Position numbers and translations under genes: made by a program | Shown: one piece after another, positions 1 to 7,929 of the stretch | How positions within the stretch are numbered: the first letter of the stretch is position 1 | Layout: each line of letters opens with the position of its first letter | DNA from: Celeribacter indicus | GTDB lineage: Bacteria > Pseudomonadota > Alphaproteobacteria > Rhodobacterales > Rhodobacteraceae | Reading direction: 5' to 3' | Assembly (NCBI RefSeq): GCF_000819565.1 | Contig: NZ_CP004393.1 | Span: forward strand, 861,001 to 925,000 | DNA: 64,000 nucleotides | Notes under the pieces: generated by a model | Databases searched by the model: none | The model's input: the letters and a program-made list of their open reading frames with translations, nothing else | Told to the model about the DNA's origin: nothing

Positions 1-405
1 CTCGACGAGCGCGAGGGCGGCGGCTGGATCATGGAGCGGATCATGCGCCTCGTGGCGGAGGCTAACCGCAGCCATTTCGATTTCGCCCTGACCGAATTCG
101 GCGAAAGCCCGCAGGTCGCGCGCTACGGCGCCGAACGGGCGGGACATTTCGCGTGGCATTCCGACATCGGCGAGGGCGCGCTCGCCTCCCGGCGCAAGCT
201 CACCCTGGTCGTGCAGCTCTCCGACCCGTCGGACTACGAGGGCGGCGCGCTCGAATTGCAGCCGGACAGCCATATCCGCACCGCCGACCGCGCCCGCGGT
301 TCCGCCGTGCTCTTTCCCTCCTTCGTGCTCCACCGCGTGACACCGGTCACCGCCGGGGAGCGATTCTCCCTCTCCACATGGGTGCATGGGCCCGCCTTCC
401 GCTGA
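1..405 (+). CDS. 2OG-Fe(II) oxygenase, C-terminal part (5' end outside window)
   Basis: The reading frame is open from the first base, so the gene starts upstream of the window; 134 residues are visible. It looks like the C-terminal catalytic half of a 2-oxoglutarate/Fe(II)-dependent dioxygenase of the prolyl-4-hydroxylase type. The iron ligands are visible as HSD (in FAWHSDIG) and the distal His in VLHRVTPV, followed by the 2OG-binding Arg in GERFSLSTWVHG, with the usual spacing of the double-stranded beta-helix fold. Such enzymes hydroxylate proteins or small molecules; the substrate cannot be told. A copy of a dispersed GAGTATTT element begins three bases after the stop codon. The next gene is convergent. 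Confidence 0.85.
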   Translation, partial: LDEREGGGWIMERIMRLVAEANRSHFDFALTEFGESPQVARYGAERAGHFAWHSDIGEGALASRRKLTLVVQLSDPSDYEGGALELQPDSHIRTADRARGSAVLFPSFVLHRVTPVTAGERFSLSTWVHGPAFR

Positions 406-408
406 GAT

Positions 409-428
409 GAGTATTTTTTCAGCAAAGG
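409..428 (+). repeat. dispersed GAGTATTT element, copy 1
   Basis: Reads GAGTATTT, three bases, CAGCAAAGG. It begins three bases after the stop of the oxygenase gene. A second copy in the opposite orientation sits at 603-622, and a further inverted pair lies at 29651-29728. In each pair the GAGTATTT ends point outwards. The function is unknown to me; see findings. Confidence 0.7.
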
Positions 429-602
429 AAACCGGATTGCGCCCCGGCCGCCGGTTCATGGTGCAGTGACGTCACCGGAAGGGTTTTCGGCCACACGGGC
501 CGGGGCGTCTCCTTCGCTGGCGGTCATCGGCGCTCCCGCCTGTACCGCCTGCCGAGCCTATACCGGAATGTCCTGACAAAGGGTTACCGCGCCGCGCGGT
601 CT

Positions 603-622
603 CCTTTGCTGCCCAAATACTC
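603..622 (-). repeat. dispersed GAGTATTT element, copy 2 (inverted)
   Basis: Read on the minus strand this is GAGTATTT, GGG, CAGCAAAGG, identical to copy 1 outside the three-base centre. It lies eight bases after the stop of the sirtuin gene in that gene's direction. The stretch between the two copies (429-602) shows no gene; it holds only a short inverted repeat AACCGG/CCGGTT near 430-452. Confidence 0.7.
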
Positions 623-630
623 GAAGCCCC

Positions 631-1320
631 TCAGCCGCCCAGCACCTCCGCCACCCAGGCCGGGACCACCGCGCTCGCCGGCCCTTCGCGCTGCTCGTCG
701 AACCGCGCGCCCGAGGCCTCGAGGTTGAGTTCCAGCGTGCGGATGCCGAGCGCCCGCGCCATCCGGCCGAAGCCTGCCGCCGGGTAGACCGTGCCGGAGG
801 TGCCGACCGCGACGAAGAGGTCGCTTTCCTCCAGCGCCTCCTCGATCCGGTCCATGTGATAGGGGATTTCCCCGAACCAGACGATATCCGGCCGGGTGCG
901 CGCCGCGCCGCAGGAGGGGCAGGGGTCGCCGACCGCCATCGCCGCCGGGGCGGGCCAGCGGCTGCCGCAGGCGGCGCAGAGCGCGCCCGCGAGCGCGCCG
1001 TGCATGTGGATCACCTCGCGCGCGCCGGCGCGTTCGAGCAGGTCGTCGACATTCTGCGTGACGAGATGGACGGGCCGGTCATGTTCGGCCTGGAGCCGCG
1101 CGAGGGCGCGGTGGGCGGCGTTCGGTTCCGCCAGCGCGGCCTGGGCGCGGCGCATGTTGTAGAAACGCTGCACCTGCGCGGGATCGCGGACAAAGGCTTC
1201 GGGCGTGGCGACGTCCTCCACCCGGTGATCTTCCCAGAGCCCGTCCGCGGCGCGGAAGGTCCTCAGCCCGCTTTCGGCCGAAAGCCCCGCGCCGGACAGT
1301 ATGAAGATCCCGCCTCTCAT
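631..1320 (-). CDS. cobB: NAD-dependent protein deacylase, class III sirtuin
   Basis: 229 residues. Sir2-family enzyme that removes acyl groups from lysines using NAD+. Visible: the NAD-binding GAGLSAESGL at the N-terminus, TQNVD, the catalytic His in HMHG, and a four-Cys zinc site (CAAC then CPSC). The YNMRR segment holds the Tyr-x-x-Arg pair that marks class III (Sirt5/CobB-like) enzymes able to remove succinyl and malonyl groups. The ATG at 1320 is chosen because it has GGAGGG just upstream and gives the family's compact N-terminus; a longer frame reaches 1365 but adds only basic residues. It diverges from the phosphatase gene, with 83 bases between them. Confidence 0.93.
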   Translation of the reverse strand: MRGGIFILSGAGLSAESGLRTFRAADGLWEDHRVEDVATPEAFVRDPAQVQRFYNMRRAQAALAEPNAAHRALARLQAEHDRPVHLVTQNVDDLLERAGAREVIHMHGALAGALCAACGSRWPAPAAMAVGDPCPSCGAARTRPDIVWFGEIPYHMDRIEEALEESDLFVAVGTSGTVYPAAGFGRMARALGIRTLELNLEASGARFDEQREGPASAVVPAWVAEVLGG

Positions 1321-1403
1321 CGCATCCCTCCGATCTTGGCCCCTGCCGGTCTTGCGGGGGACCATAGCACGCGGCTAGGCTGGCGCCAGAGAGAAGGCCC
1401 CCG

Positions 1404-1859
1404 ATGCAGAAGATCGTTTTCGTTTGTCTCGGCAATATCTGCCGGTCTCCCGCCGCGGAGGCGGTGCTTGCCGCCAAGGCCCCGGCGGCGGGGCTTTCGC
1501 TGCGGATCGACAGCGCCGGCACCGGCGACTGGCATGTGGGCGAGCCGGCCTATGGGCCGATGAGCCGGGCCGCCGCCGCCCGCGGCTACGACCTTTCCGG
1601 CCTGCGCGCCCGGCAGTTCACCGCCCGCGATTTCGCCGCCTTCGACCTGATCGTGGTGATGGACAAGACGAACGAGCGCGATGTCGAGCGCCTGCGTCCC
1701 GCGGGCAGCGCGACGCCGGTGCGGCAGATGATGAGCTATGCGCCGCAGGCCGGGGCGAACACCGTGCCGGATCCCTATTACACCCGCGATTTCGGCGAGG
1801 CGCTCGACCTGATCGAGCGGGCCGTGGACGGGCTCGTCGCGGAGCTCGGCCGGACCTGA
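1404..1859 (+). CDS. low-molecular-weight protein-tyrosine phosphatase
   Basis: 151 residues, the standard family length. The P-loop CLGNICRSP (Cys-x5-Arg-Ser) is at residues 8-16 and the general-acid Asp lies in VPDPYY near the C-terminus, so the active site is complete. These cytosolic phosphatases act on phosphotyrosine; in bacteria they often counter BY-kinases of polysaccharide export, but no kinase or export gene is nearby, so the substrate is open. The start has GAGAAGG upstream. It is the only plus-strand gene between two minus-strand genes. Confidence 0.92.
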   Translation: MQKIVFVCLGNICRSPAAEAVLAAKAPAAGLSLRIDSAGTGDWHVGEPAYGPMSRAAAARGYDLSGLRARQFTARDFAAFDLIVVMDKTNERDVERLRPAGSATPVRQMMSYAPQAGANTVPDPYYTRDFGEALDLIERAVDGLVAELGRT

Positions 1860-1875
1860 GCGCCGTCCGTTCCGC

Positions 1876-2193
1876 TCAGCCGCAGAAATTCGAGGCGGCG
1901 TCGCCGAAGGCCTTGTAGCGGCGCCAGAATTCCTCGTGGCTGCGGTTGTCGGACTGGCGGATGTCCTGCGCCTTCTGCGGGTTCTTGAAGAATTTCGCGG
2001 CCTGGCGCTGATCGCGGTTCGAGAGCGTCACATCGGCGACCTGCTGGATGCAGCCGCAGAGGCTGCGGTTTCCGGCGGCGCGGTCCGATTGCAGGCAGGC
2101 GCGTTCGATCGCGCCGGCGCTCGCGGCCAGGGGAGACAGTGTCGCGGCGGCCGCCGTGGCCAGCGCGGCGAGGGTCATGACGGGGGTCTTCAT
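1876..2193 (-). CDS. small secreted conserved protein with CGCIQ motif
   Basis: 105 residues. Signal peptide at about 1-25 (Lys, then an Ala/Leu-rich core, cleavage near ASA). The mature part has Cys residues in ERACLQ, the pair CGCIQQVADVTLS, and a C-terminal NFCG, plus a basic FFKNPQKAQDIRQSD segment. I recognise it as a family common in Rhodobacterales, sometimes labelled arginine transporter without a basis I can see. Its role is unknown; a periplasmic disulfide-bonded protein is an inference. ATG 2193 is preferred over the longer frame from 2280, which lacks a signal sequence. Confidence 0.8.
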   Translation of the reverse strand: MKTPVMTLAALATAAAATLSPLAASAGAIERACLQSDRAAGNRSLCGCIQQVADVTLSNRDQRQAAKFFKNPQKAQDIRQSDNRSHEEFWRRYKAFGDAASNFCG

Positions 2194-2440
2194 ACTTGCT
2201 CTACCTCGTTTCCAGATCCTGCGCCTGCCTGGCCTCTTGTCGGGCCTTCGGGACGGGTGAGTCGCCTCGGCAGGCTGCATGGGGATGGTTAAGACGAGGT
2301 GAACTATGCCTCAAGACGGGCTCACGGGCAATTGAGGATCCGGGCGGCGGGAAAAATGTGATCGGCGCATCGGCTCTGGCCATCGCCCCCGGTCCCGCCT
2401 ACTGTCCGGCGCGGGCGGGCAGAGCGCGAGGGGAGACGGG

Positions 2441-3811
2441 ATGACACGGATGCGCTGGGACAGGCTTCTGGACACGACCCTTCTGGGGGAGGCGGACCGC
2501 GTCGCGGCGCCGAACCGTCCGATGTATGCGCAGGATTACGACCGGATCGTGTTCTCCGCGCCCTTCCGCCGGCTCGCGAACAAGACGCAGGTGCATCCGC
2601 TCTCTGCCCATGACCATATCCACAACCGCCTGATCCACTCGGTCGAGACGAATTCCGTCGGCCGCTCGCTCGGCATCGAGGCGGGCCAGTGGCTCGAGGA
2701 GGAGGGCCATCTCGAACCGGGGGCGAAGCATGTCGTCTCCGGCGTGGTGCAGGCCGCCTGTGCCGCGCATGACATCGGCAACCCGCCTTTCGGCCATTCC
2801 GGGGAGGCGGCGATCGGGGCGTGGTTTGCCGACCGCTTTGCGGAGGGGCGCGGGATCTTCGCCGGGATCGCGCCGGCGGACCGGGCCGAATTCGAGCGGT
2901 TCGAGGGCAACGCCCAGGGGTTCCGCCTCATCACCCGGCTCGAGATGTATCGCAACGACGGCGGGATGCGCCTGAGCCATGCGACGCTCGGCGCCTTCAC
3001 CAAATATCCGGCGCTTGCCGCGACCGCCGGGGCGGCGCGCGACAGGGCACGGGACGCCGGCACGCGCCCCTACAAGGGACTGGCGAAATTCGGGATCTTC
3101 CGCGCGGAGATGCCGCTGTTCGAGCAGGTCGCGGCGCGCTGCGGCCTGCTGGCGGTCGAAGATCCCTCCGGCCGCTGGTGGCGGCGCCATCCGCTCGTCT
3201 TCCTCGTCGAGGCGGCGGACGACATCTGCTACAACATCCTCGATCTCGAGGATGCCTATGTCGCCGGCGATCTCGGCGCGGACCAGGTCAAGTCGCTGCT
3301 CGGCGCGCTGTTCGGCGGGACGAACCGGGATGTCTCCGCCGCGACCGGCTATGAGGAGATCACCTATTACCGGGCGCGGTCGATTTCCGCCTCCATCCGG
3401 GCCGCCGTGGCCGCCTTCATCGCCAATTACGACTCGATCATGGCGGGCAGCTTCTCCGCCTCGCTCGTCTCGCGGTCGGAGGTCGCCGCCGCCTTCGCGG
3501 AGATCGAGGCGACCGCGCGGAGCCGGATCTTCAACGCGCCGCGCAAGACCCAGCTCGAGGTCACCGGGCGCAACATCCTCCATCGCGTGCTCTCGGGCGT
3601 CCTGCCGGTCTACGAGGATCTCAAGGCGCAGGGCTGGGATGCCGCGCGCCTGTCGGATTACCACCGCCAGCTCGCCGCCGCCGCGGAGGTCGACCTGCGC
3701 GATGTCGGGGACGATTACAGCGCGCTTCACAGCCTTGCCGATTACGTCTCCGGCATGACGGACCGCTATGCGGTGCGCATTGCCGACATGCTCTCCGGCC
3801 GGATGGGCTGA
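2441..3811 (+). CDS. dgt: deoxyguanosinetriphosphate triphosphohydrolase-like HD protein
   Basis: 456 residues. HD-domain enzyme that cleaves dNTPs to deoxynucleosides and tripolyphosphate, limiting dNTP pools. Visible: FRRLANKTQV, the first His in HNRLIHSVE, and the HD signature HDIGNPPFGHSGE, which together form the metal site. The start has GAGGGGAG at a good distance. In the intergenic stretch before it (2194-2440) I see only an interrupted inverted repeat, CCTCAA 2309-2314 and TTGAGG 2332-2337, with no assigned function. lepA follows on the same strand after 106 bases. Confidence 0.92.
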   Translation: MTRMRWDRLLDTTLLGEADRVAAPNRPMYAQDYDRIVFSAPFRRLANKTQVHPLSAHDHIHNRLIHSVETNSVGRSLGIEAGQWLEEEGHLEPGAKHVVSGVVQAACAAHDIGNPPFGHSGEAAIGAWFADRFAEGRGIFAGIAPADRAEFERFEGNAQGFRLITRLEMYRNDGGMRLSHATLGAFTKYPALAATAGAARDRARDAGTRPYKGLAKFGIFRAEMPLFEQVAARCGLLAVEDPSGRWWRRHPLVFLVEAADDICYNILDLEDAYVAGDLGADQVKSLLGALFGGTNRDVSAATGYEEITYYRARSISASIRAAVAAFIANYDSIMAGSFSASLVSRSEVAAAFAEIEATARSRIFNAPRKTQLEVTGRNILHRVLSGVLPVYEDLKAQGWDAARLSDYHRQLAAAAEVDLRDVGDDYSALHSLADYVSGMTDRYAVRIADMLSGRMG

Positions 3812-3917
3812 CGCGCCTTTCTCCGCGCGCGAAGGCTCCGCGACGCATGAGCACCCTTGCCAATTCGCCCGTTTCCCCCCATAGAAACAGGCTCATTCTC
3901 ATGCGCTGAGGCCATCC

Positions 3918-5717
3918 ATGACCGAGCTGAAAAACATCCGCAACTTTTCCATCGTGGCCCATATCGACCACGGGAAATCGACCCTTGCCGACCGGCTGAT
4001 CCAGCTCACCGGCACCGTGGCCGAGCGGGACATGAAACAGCAGCTCCTCGACGCCATGGACATCGAGCGCGAGCGCGGCATCACGATCAAGGCCAACTCC
4101 GTGCGGATCGAATACCCGGCGAAGGACGGCCAGACCTATATCCTCAACCTGATCGACACGCCCGGCCATGTCGACTTTGCCTATGAGGTGTCGCGGTCCA
4201 TGCAGGCGGTCGAAGGCTCGCTCCTCGTCGTCGACGCCACGCAGGGGGTGGAGGCGCAGACGCTCGCCAATGTGTATCAGGCCATCGACGCCGACCACGA
4301 GATCGTCCCCGTGCTCAACAAGATCGACCTGCCCGCCGCCGAGCCGGAGCGGGTCAAGGAACAGATCGAGGACGTGATCGGCATCGACGCCTCGGAGGCG
4401 GTCGAGATCTCCGCCAAGACCGGGCTCGGCATTCCCGACGTGCTGGAGGCCATCGTCCATCGCCTTCCCGCGCCGACCGGCGACGCCGCGGCACCGCTCA
4501 AGGCGATGCTCGTCGACAGCTGGTATGACCCCTATCTCGGCGTCGTCGTGATGATCCGCGTCATCGACGGCGTGGTGAAGAAGGGCGACCAGATCAAGAT
4601 GATGCAGACCGGCGCCACCTACAAGATCGACAAGCTCTCGGTCCTCAAGCCGCAGATGGTCGATATCGCGGAACTGGGGCCGGGCGAGATCGGCGTCTTC
4701 ACCGCCTCGATCAAGCAGGTGCGCGACACCAAGGTGGGCGATACGATCACCCATGAGAAGAAGCCCTGCGACAAGCCGCTTCCGGGCTTCAAGCCCTCGA
4801 TCCCGGTGGTGTTCTGCGGCCTCTTCCCGGTCGATGCCAACGATTTCGACGACCTGCGCGACGCCATCGAGAAGCTGCAACTCAACGACGCCTCCTTTTC
4901 CTCGGAGATGGAGACATCGGCGGCGCTCGGCTTCGGCTTCCGCTGCGGCTTCCTCGGGCTCTTGCACCTCGAGGTGATCCGCGACCGGCTGGAACGCGAA
5001 TACGATCTCGACCTGATCACCACCGCGCCCTCCGTCGTCTATCACATCCACATGAAGGACGGGACGATGCAGGAGCTGCACAACCCCGCCGACATGCCGG
5101 ACCTGACCTATGTCGACCATATCGAGGAGCCGCGGATCAAGGCGACGATCCTCGTGCCCGACGAATATCTCGGCGACGTGCTCAAGCTCTGCCAGGACCG
5201 CCGCGGCATCCAGCTCGACCTGACCTATGCTGGGCCGCGCGCGATGGTGGTCTATGACCTGCCGCTCAACGAGGTCGTGTTCGACTTCTACGACAGGCTC
5301 AAATCGGTCACGAAAGGCTATGCCTCCTTCGACTACCAGTTCACCGAATATCGCGAGGACAACCTCGTGAAGATGCAGATCCTCGTGAACGACGAGCCGG
5401 TCGACGCGCTGTCGATGATGGTCCACCGCGACCGGGCGGAGCAACGCGGCCGGGCGATGTGCGAAAAGCTCAAGGAGCTGATCCCCCGCCACATGTTCAA
5501 GATCCCGATCCAGGCGGCGATCGGCGGCAAGGTCATCGCGCGCGAGACGCTTTCGGCGCTGCGCAAGGACGTGACCGCGAAATGCTACGGCGGCGATGCG
5601 ACCCGGAAGAAGAAGCTTCTGGAAAAGCAGAAGGCCGGCAAGAAGAAGATGCGCCAGTTCGGCAAGGTCGAGATCCCGCAGGAAGCGTTCATCAGCGCGC
5701 TGAAGATGGACAGCTGA
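3918..5717 (+). CDS. lepA: elongation factor 4, back-translocating GTPase
   Basis: 599 residues, the full family length. Ribosome-associated GTPase that acts on stalled or mistranslocated ribosomes. Visible: G1 HIDHGKST, the switch [10 protein letters not shown]3 DTPGH, G4 NKID, then EF-G-like domains and the LepA-specific C-terminal domain ending with a Lys-rich [26 protein letters not shown] lies six bases before the ATG. No odd residue was seen. A weak stem GCGTTT/AAACGC (5749-5770) lies after the stop. Confidence 0.97.
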   Translation: MTELKNIRNFSIVAHIDHGKSTLADRLIQLTGTVAERDMKQQLLDAMDIERERGITIKANSVRIEYPAKDGQTYILNLIDTPGHVDFAYEVSRSMQAVEGSLLVVDATQGVEAQTLANVYQAIDADHEIVPVLNKIDLPAAEPERVKEQIEDVIGIDASEAVEISAKTGLGIPDVLEAIVHRLPAPTGDAAAPLKAMLVDSWYDPYLGVVVMIRVIDGVVKKGDQIKMMQTGATYKIDKLSVLKPQMVDIAELGPGEIGVFTASIKQVRDTKVGDTITHEKKPCDKPLPGFKPSIPVVFCGLFPVDANDFDDLRDAIEKLQLNDASFSSEMETSAALGFGFRCGFLGLLHLEVIRDRLEREYDLDLITTAPSVVYHIHMKDGTMQELHNPADMPDLTYVDHIEEPRIKATILVPDEYLGDVLKLCQDRRGIQLDLTYAGPRAMVVYDLPLNEVVFDFYDRLKSVTKGYASFDYQFTEYREDNLVKMQILVNDEPVDALSMMVHRDRAEQRGRAMCEKLKELIPRHMFKIPIQAAIGGKVIARETLSALRKDVTAKCYGGDATRKKKLLEKQKAGKKKMRQFGKVEIPQEAFISALKMDS

Positions 5718-5837
5718 GGCTGCCCGGCCTGGGTGGCCGCGGGCGGATGCGTTTTGCCGGTGGGAAACGCGCCCGCACCGGAACTCCGCGCGCCCCTGCC
5801 GCGTTTCCTTTCCAACCCCTTCGGAAAGGAGCATACC

Positions 5838-6065
5838 ATGTTCGACCGACTGACGGCCTTTCTCACCCCGCTCTGGGTGCTGTCCATCGCGGGGGCGATC
5901 GTGATCGTGGGTCTCGCGCTCGGCTTCATGACATGGCTGACCTTCGTGGTCGCCGGCATCGTCGGGCTCGTCGGTATTCCGCTCGCCATGTGGAATGCCA
6001 AGAAGATCCGGCGCGACGATCCGAACTGGCGCAAGGATCGGCCCGCCGGGGGCAAGGTCCTCTGA
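5838..6065 (+). CDS. small two-helix membrane protein
   Basis: 75 residues. Two hydrophobic helices (about residues 10-28 and 31-50) are followed by a basic, hydrophilic tail containing KKIRRDDPNWRKDRP. AAAGGAG at 5825-5831 fixes the ATG at 5838; the longer frame from 5733 has no such site. I do not recognise a named family. Its position between lepA and a strong terminator suggests a short monocistronic or lepA-linked transcript. Function unknown; the charged cytosolic tail could dock another protein, which is inference. Confidence 0.75.
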   Translation: MFDRLTAFLTPLWVLSIAGAIVIVGLALGFMTWLTFVVAGIVGLVGIPLAMWNAKKIRRDDPNWRKDRPAGGKVL

Positions 6066-6107
6066 CCGCCTCCCGCCGACCGCGCCCGCCGCGCAGGCCC
6101 GCACAGG

Positions 6108-6134
6108 AAACGCCCGCCGGTCCGGCGGGCGTTT
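6108..6134. terminator. bidirectional intrinsic terminator
   Basis: A perfect 13-base inverted repeat, AAACGCCCGCCGG and its complement around a single base, flanked by A and T runs. It lies between the convergent ends of the small membrane protein gene (stop 6065) and the entericidin-like gene (stop 6156) and can serve both. Confidence 0.85.
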
Positions 6135-6155
6135 GCGTTGGCGGAGGGCGGGGGA

Positions 6156-6293
6156 TCACATGCCCGATTGCGCCTCGCGGCTTTCCTGCGACAGGGCGCT
6201 GCCGGCATGCGAGATGTCCTGACCGGCGCCTTCGACGGTTTCACAGGCGGCGAGGCCGAAAAGCATCAGTCCGATCACGAGAACACGTTTCAT
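6156..6293 (-). CDS. entericidin-like small lipoprotein
   Basis: 45 residues, too short for most gene finders. It begins MKRVLVIGLMLFGLAAC: a basic N-terminus, a hydrophobic core and the lipobox LAAC, followed by ETVEGAGQDISHAGSALSQ. The short C-terminal part with its VEGAGQDI core is typical of the entericidin A/B family, small lipoproteins linked in E. coli to stationary-phase bacteriolysis. GGAGA is well placed before the ATG. It diverges from the next small membrane gene across a 180-base region with an FNR box. Confidence 0.82.
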   Translation of the reverse strand: MKRVLVIGLMLFGLAACETVEGAGQDISHAGSALSQESREAQSGM

Positions 6294-6399
6294 ATCAGTC
6301 TCCTTTTTCCAAACTTCGCTCGCTCAACGCTCCGGCCGCGCAGGCGGTTCCCCCGGTCGGGCTGCCCGACGGATGTCCGCCGCTTGTCCGACAGCCCGT

Positions 6400-6413
6400 T
6401 TGATGCCGATCAA
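6400..6413. promoter_or_regulatory. perfect FNR/FnrL box
   Basis: TTGAT-GCCG-ATCAA matches the FNR/FnrL consensus TTGAT-N4-ATCAA at all ten defined bases. It lies 60 bases before the ATG of the small membrane gene at 6474 and 106 bases before the divergent entericidin-like gene. Oxygen control of one or both genes is inferred. Confidence 0.75.
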
Positions 6414-6440
6414 GGCGGCCGGTCCGGCCTCCGGTAAGAT

Positions 6441-6462
6441 CACATGCGCGTGTACGCATGTG
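6441..6462. promoter_or_regulatory. perfect 8-base inverted repeat before the Shine-Dalgarno site
   Basis: CACATGCG, six bases, CGCATGTG. The right arm runs straight into the GAGGAGG ribosome-binding site of the gene at 6474. It could be an operator or an mRNA hairpin that gates ribosome access. The six-base spacer CGTGTA is itself nearly self-complementary. Confidence 0.55.
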
Positions 6463-6473
6463 AGGAGGACGTC

Positions 6474-6650
6474 ATGGGACGGTTCGCAAGTCGGGTTTTC
6501 GCAGTGGCCTTGAGCGTGCTGATGGCTGTGGGCGTGGTGACCGCGCTCGCCATGGGCAAGGCCATTCTCCAGCCGCTCCTGATCGCGACGGGGATCGGAT
6601 TTCTTCTTGTCATTGCAGCGGTTTGGGCCGCCTCGGAACCGGAGGTGTGA
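6474..6650 (+). CDS. small two-helix membrane protein, candidate FnrL target
   Basis: 58 residues from ATG 6474, which GAGGAGG supports; an earlier ATG at 6444 lies inside the upstream palindrome and is disfavoured. Two hydrophobic stretches (about residues 7-25 and 32-50) are joined by a short MGKA turn; the C-terminus is short and acidic. No family was recognised. The perfect FNR box 60 bases upstream and the palindrome next to the ribosome site suggest control by oxygen plus a second signal. A role in the membrane during microaerobic growth is a guess. Confidence 0.7.
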   Translation: MGRFASRVFAVALSVLMAVGVVTALAMGKAILQPLLIATGIGFLLVIAAVWAASEPEV

Positions 6651-6659
6651 GGCGGGGCG

Positions 6660-6674
6660 GGCGGGGAGCCCGCC
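6660..6674. terminator. short GC-rich hairpin between convergent genes
   Basis: GGCGGG-GAG-CCCGCC, six base pairs with a three-base loop, between stops at 6650 and 6678. There is no clear T-run, so it may only protect RNA ends. Confidence 0.4.
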
Positions 6675-6677
6675 GGT

Positions 6678-7460
6678 TCAGCGCGCCGCCTCCACCGTCT
6701 CCATCCAGGTCCGGCAGGCCGCCTCGAATTCGCGGGGCTTCTCGGCATGGAGCCAATGGCCCGCGCCGGGAATGGAGGCGAATTTCGCCTTCGGAAACAG
6801 GGCTTTGGCGCGATCCCTGTGGTCGCGCTCGACATAGGTGCTCTCGCCCCCGGACAGGAAGAAGGCCGGCCCCCCGAACGTGCCGGAGACCTCGGGAAAG
6901 GCGACGATCTTCGGCATCTCCGCCTCCAGCACATCGAGGTTGAGGAGCCATCTTTTCTCTTTTACCACAAGGCTTTGCAGCAGGAACGCCCGCACGCCGG
7001 CATCGAGCACCTCACGGGCGAGCTGCCGGTCGGCATCCGAGCGTTTCTCCACCTTCGACAGGTTGAGCCCGCGCATCGCGTGGATGAGCGGCGTGTTGTC
7101 GTGGCTGTAGCTGACGGGGGAAATATCCGCCACGATCAGGGACTTGAGGAGCTGCGGGCGGGTGAGGGCAAGAACCATCGCGGCCTTACCGCCCATCGAA
7201 TGCCCCATGACGTGACAGGGGCCGTGGTCGGCCACCAGCGGCTCCAGCACCTCGGCCAGATCGCCCGCCATGTCGGGATAGCTCTGGGTCGGGAAGCGCG
7301 GGCTCTCGCCGTGGTTGCGCATGTCGACCGCGGCCACAAGCCGTTGATCGGAAAGGCGTTTGGAGATCACGCCCCAGTTGCGGGCGGACCCGAACAGGCC
7401 ATGGACGATGAGGAGCGGCGGGCGGTCGGTGGGCTGACCGATAAACACGGTGTTGAGCAT
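6678..7460 (-). CDS. alpha/beta-fold hydrolase (YbfF-like esterase)
   Basis: 260 residues. Oxyanion-hole motif HGLFGSARNW near residue 20, nucleophile elbow GHSMGGKA, and catalytic His in GAGHWLHAEKP near the C-terminus. The layout and length match the YbfF/epoxide-hydrolase-like esterases that cleave short acyl esters or acyl-CoA; the natural substrate is unknown. The gene diverges from the plus-strand gene at 7513 with 52 bases between. Single-domain, cytosolic, no signal peptide. Confidence 0.87.
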   Translation of the reverse strand: MLNTVFIGQPTDRPPLLIVHGLFGSARNWGVISKRLSDQRLVAAVDMRNHGESPRFPTQSYPDMAGDLAEVLEPLVADHGPCHVMGHSMGGKAAMVLALTRPQLLKSLIVADISPVSYSHDNTPLIHAMRGLNLSKVEKRSDADRQLAREVLDAGVRAFLLQSLVVKEKRWLLNLDVLEAEMPKIVAFPEVSGTFGGPAFFLSGGESTYVERDHRDRAKALFPKAKFASIPGAGHWLHAEKPREFEAACRTWMETVEAAR

Positions 7461-7512
7461 GGGTCAGAGATAGCCGCTTGGCCCGCCCGGTCAAAGCCCC
7501 TAAAACAGCCGT

Positions 7513-7884
7513 ATGGAAACGTCGATTTCGCACAGGGCAGAGGAACTGAACGCGCTGATGCGCGACCGTCTCGGTGTGAAGCTCGGGGACGGGTTCGAAG
7601 CGAGGCTCGCGAAGGCCGGGCGCCGCCTGCCGCGCTGGGCGCGGCGCGACGGGCGCGTGATCGCCGAAGCCCTCGGCATGGAAACCCATCCGAAGCTCGC
7701 ACAACAGATCGACCGGGCAAGGGTCGACAAGGCTTTGAAGAACCTTCGGTATTTCCTGATGCGGCAGAATCCGCGCCTGCGCGTGCGCAACCGGGTTCTC
7801 GACATCATCACCGGCATCGCCTTCGCGCTTTTCGTGACCGGGGCGCTGGTGTTGACGGTGCTGGTCTGGCGGGGTCTCGTCTGA
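7513..7884 (+). CDS. conserved membrane-anchored protein of unknown function
   Basis: 123 residues. The first 95 are hydrophilic and basic (for example RLAKAGRRLPRWARRDGRV), with a DKALKNLRYF helix; a single C-terminal hydrophobic helix (about 98-120) would anchor it with the bulk in the cytosol. The arrangement suggests a tail-anchored cytosolic domain. No motif was recognised. There is no strong Shine-Dalgarno sequence before the ATG, but the frame is free of stops and ends at a good terminator shared with glyA. Confidence 0.75.
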   Translation: METSISHRAEELNALMRDRLGVKLGDGFEARLAKAGRRLPRWARRDGRVIAEALGMETHPKLAQQIDRARVDKALKNLRYFLMRQNPRLRVRNRVLDIITGIAFALFVTGALVLTVLVWRGLV

Positions 7885-7889
7885 CGAAA

Positions 7890-7909
7890 AAGGGGCCCGG
7901 AGGCCCCTT
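7890..7909. terminator. bidirectional intrinsic terminator
   Basis: AAGGGGCC-CGGA-GGCCCCTT with A-rich and T-rich flanks, between the convergent stops at 7884 and 7930. Confidence 0.85.
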
Positions 7910-7929
7910 CGCGTGACGCGCGCCGCGTC

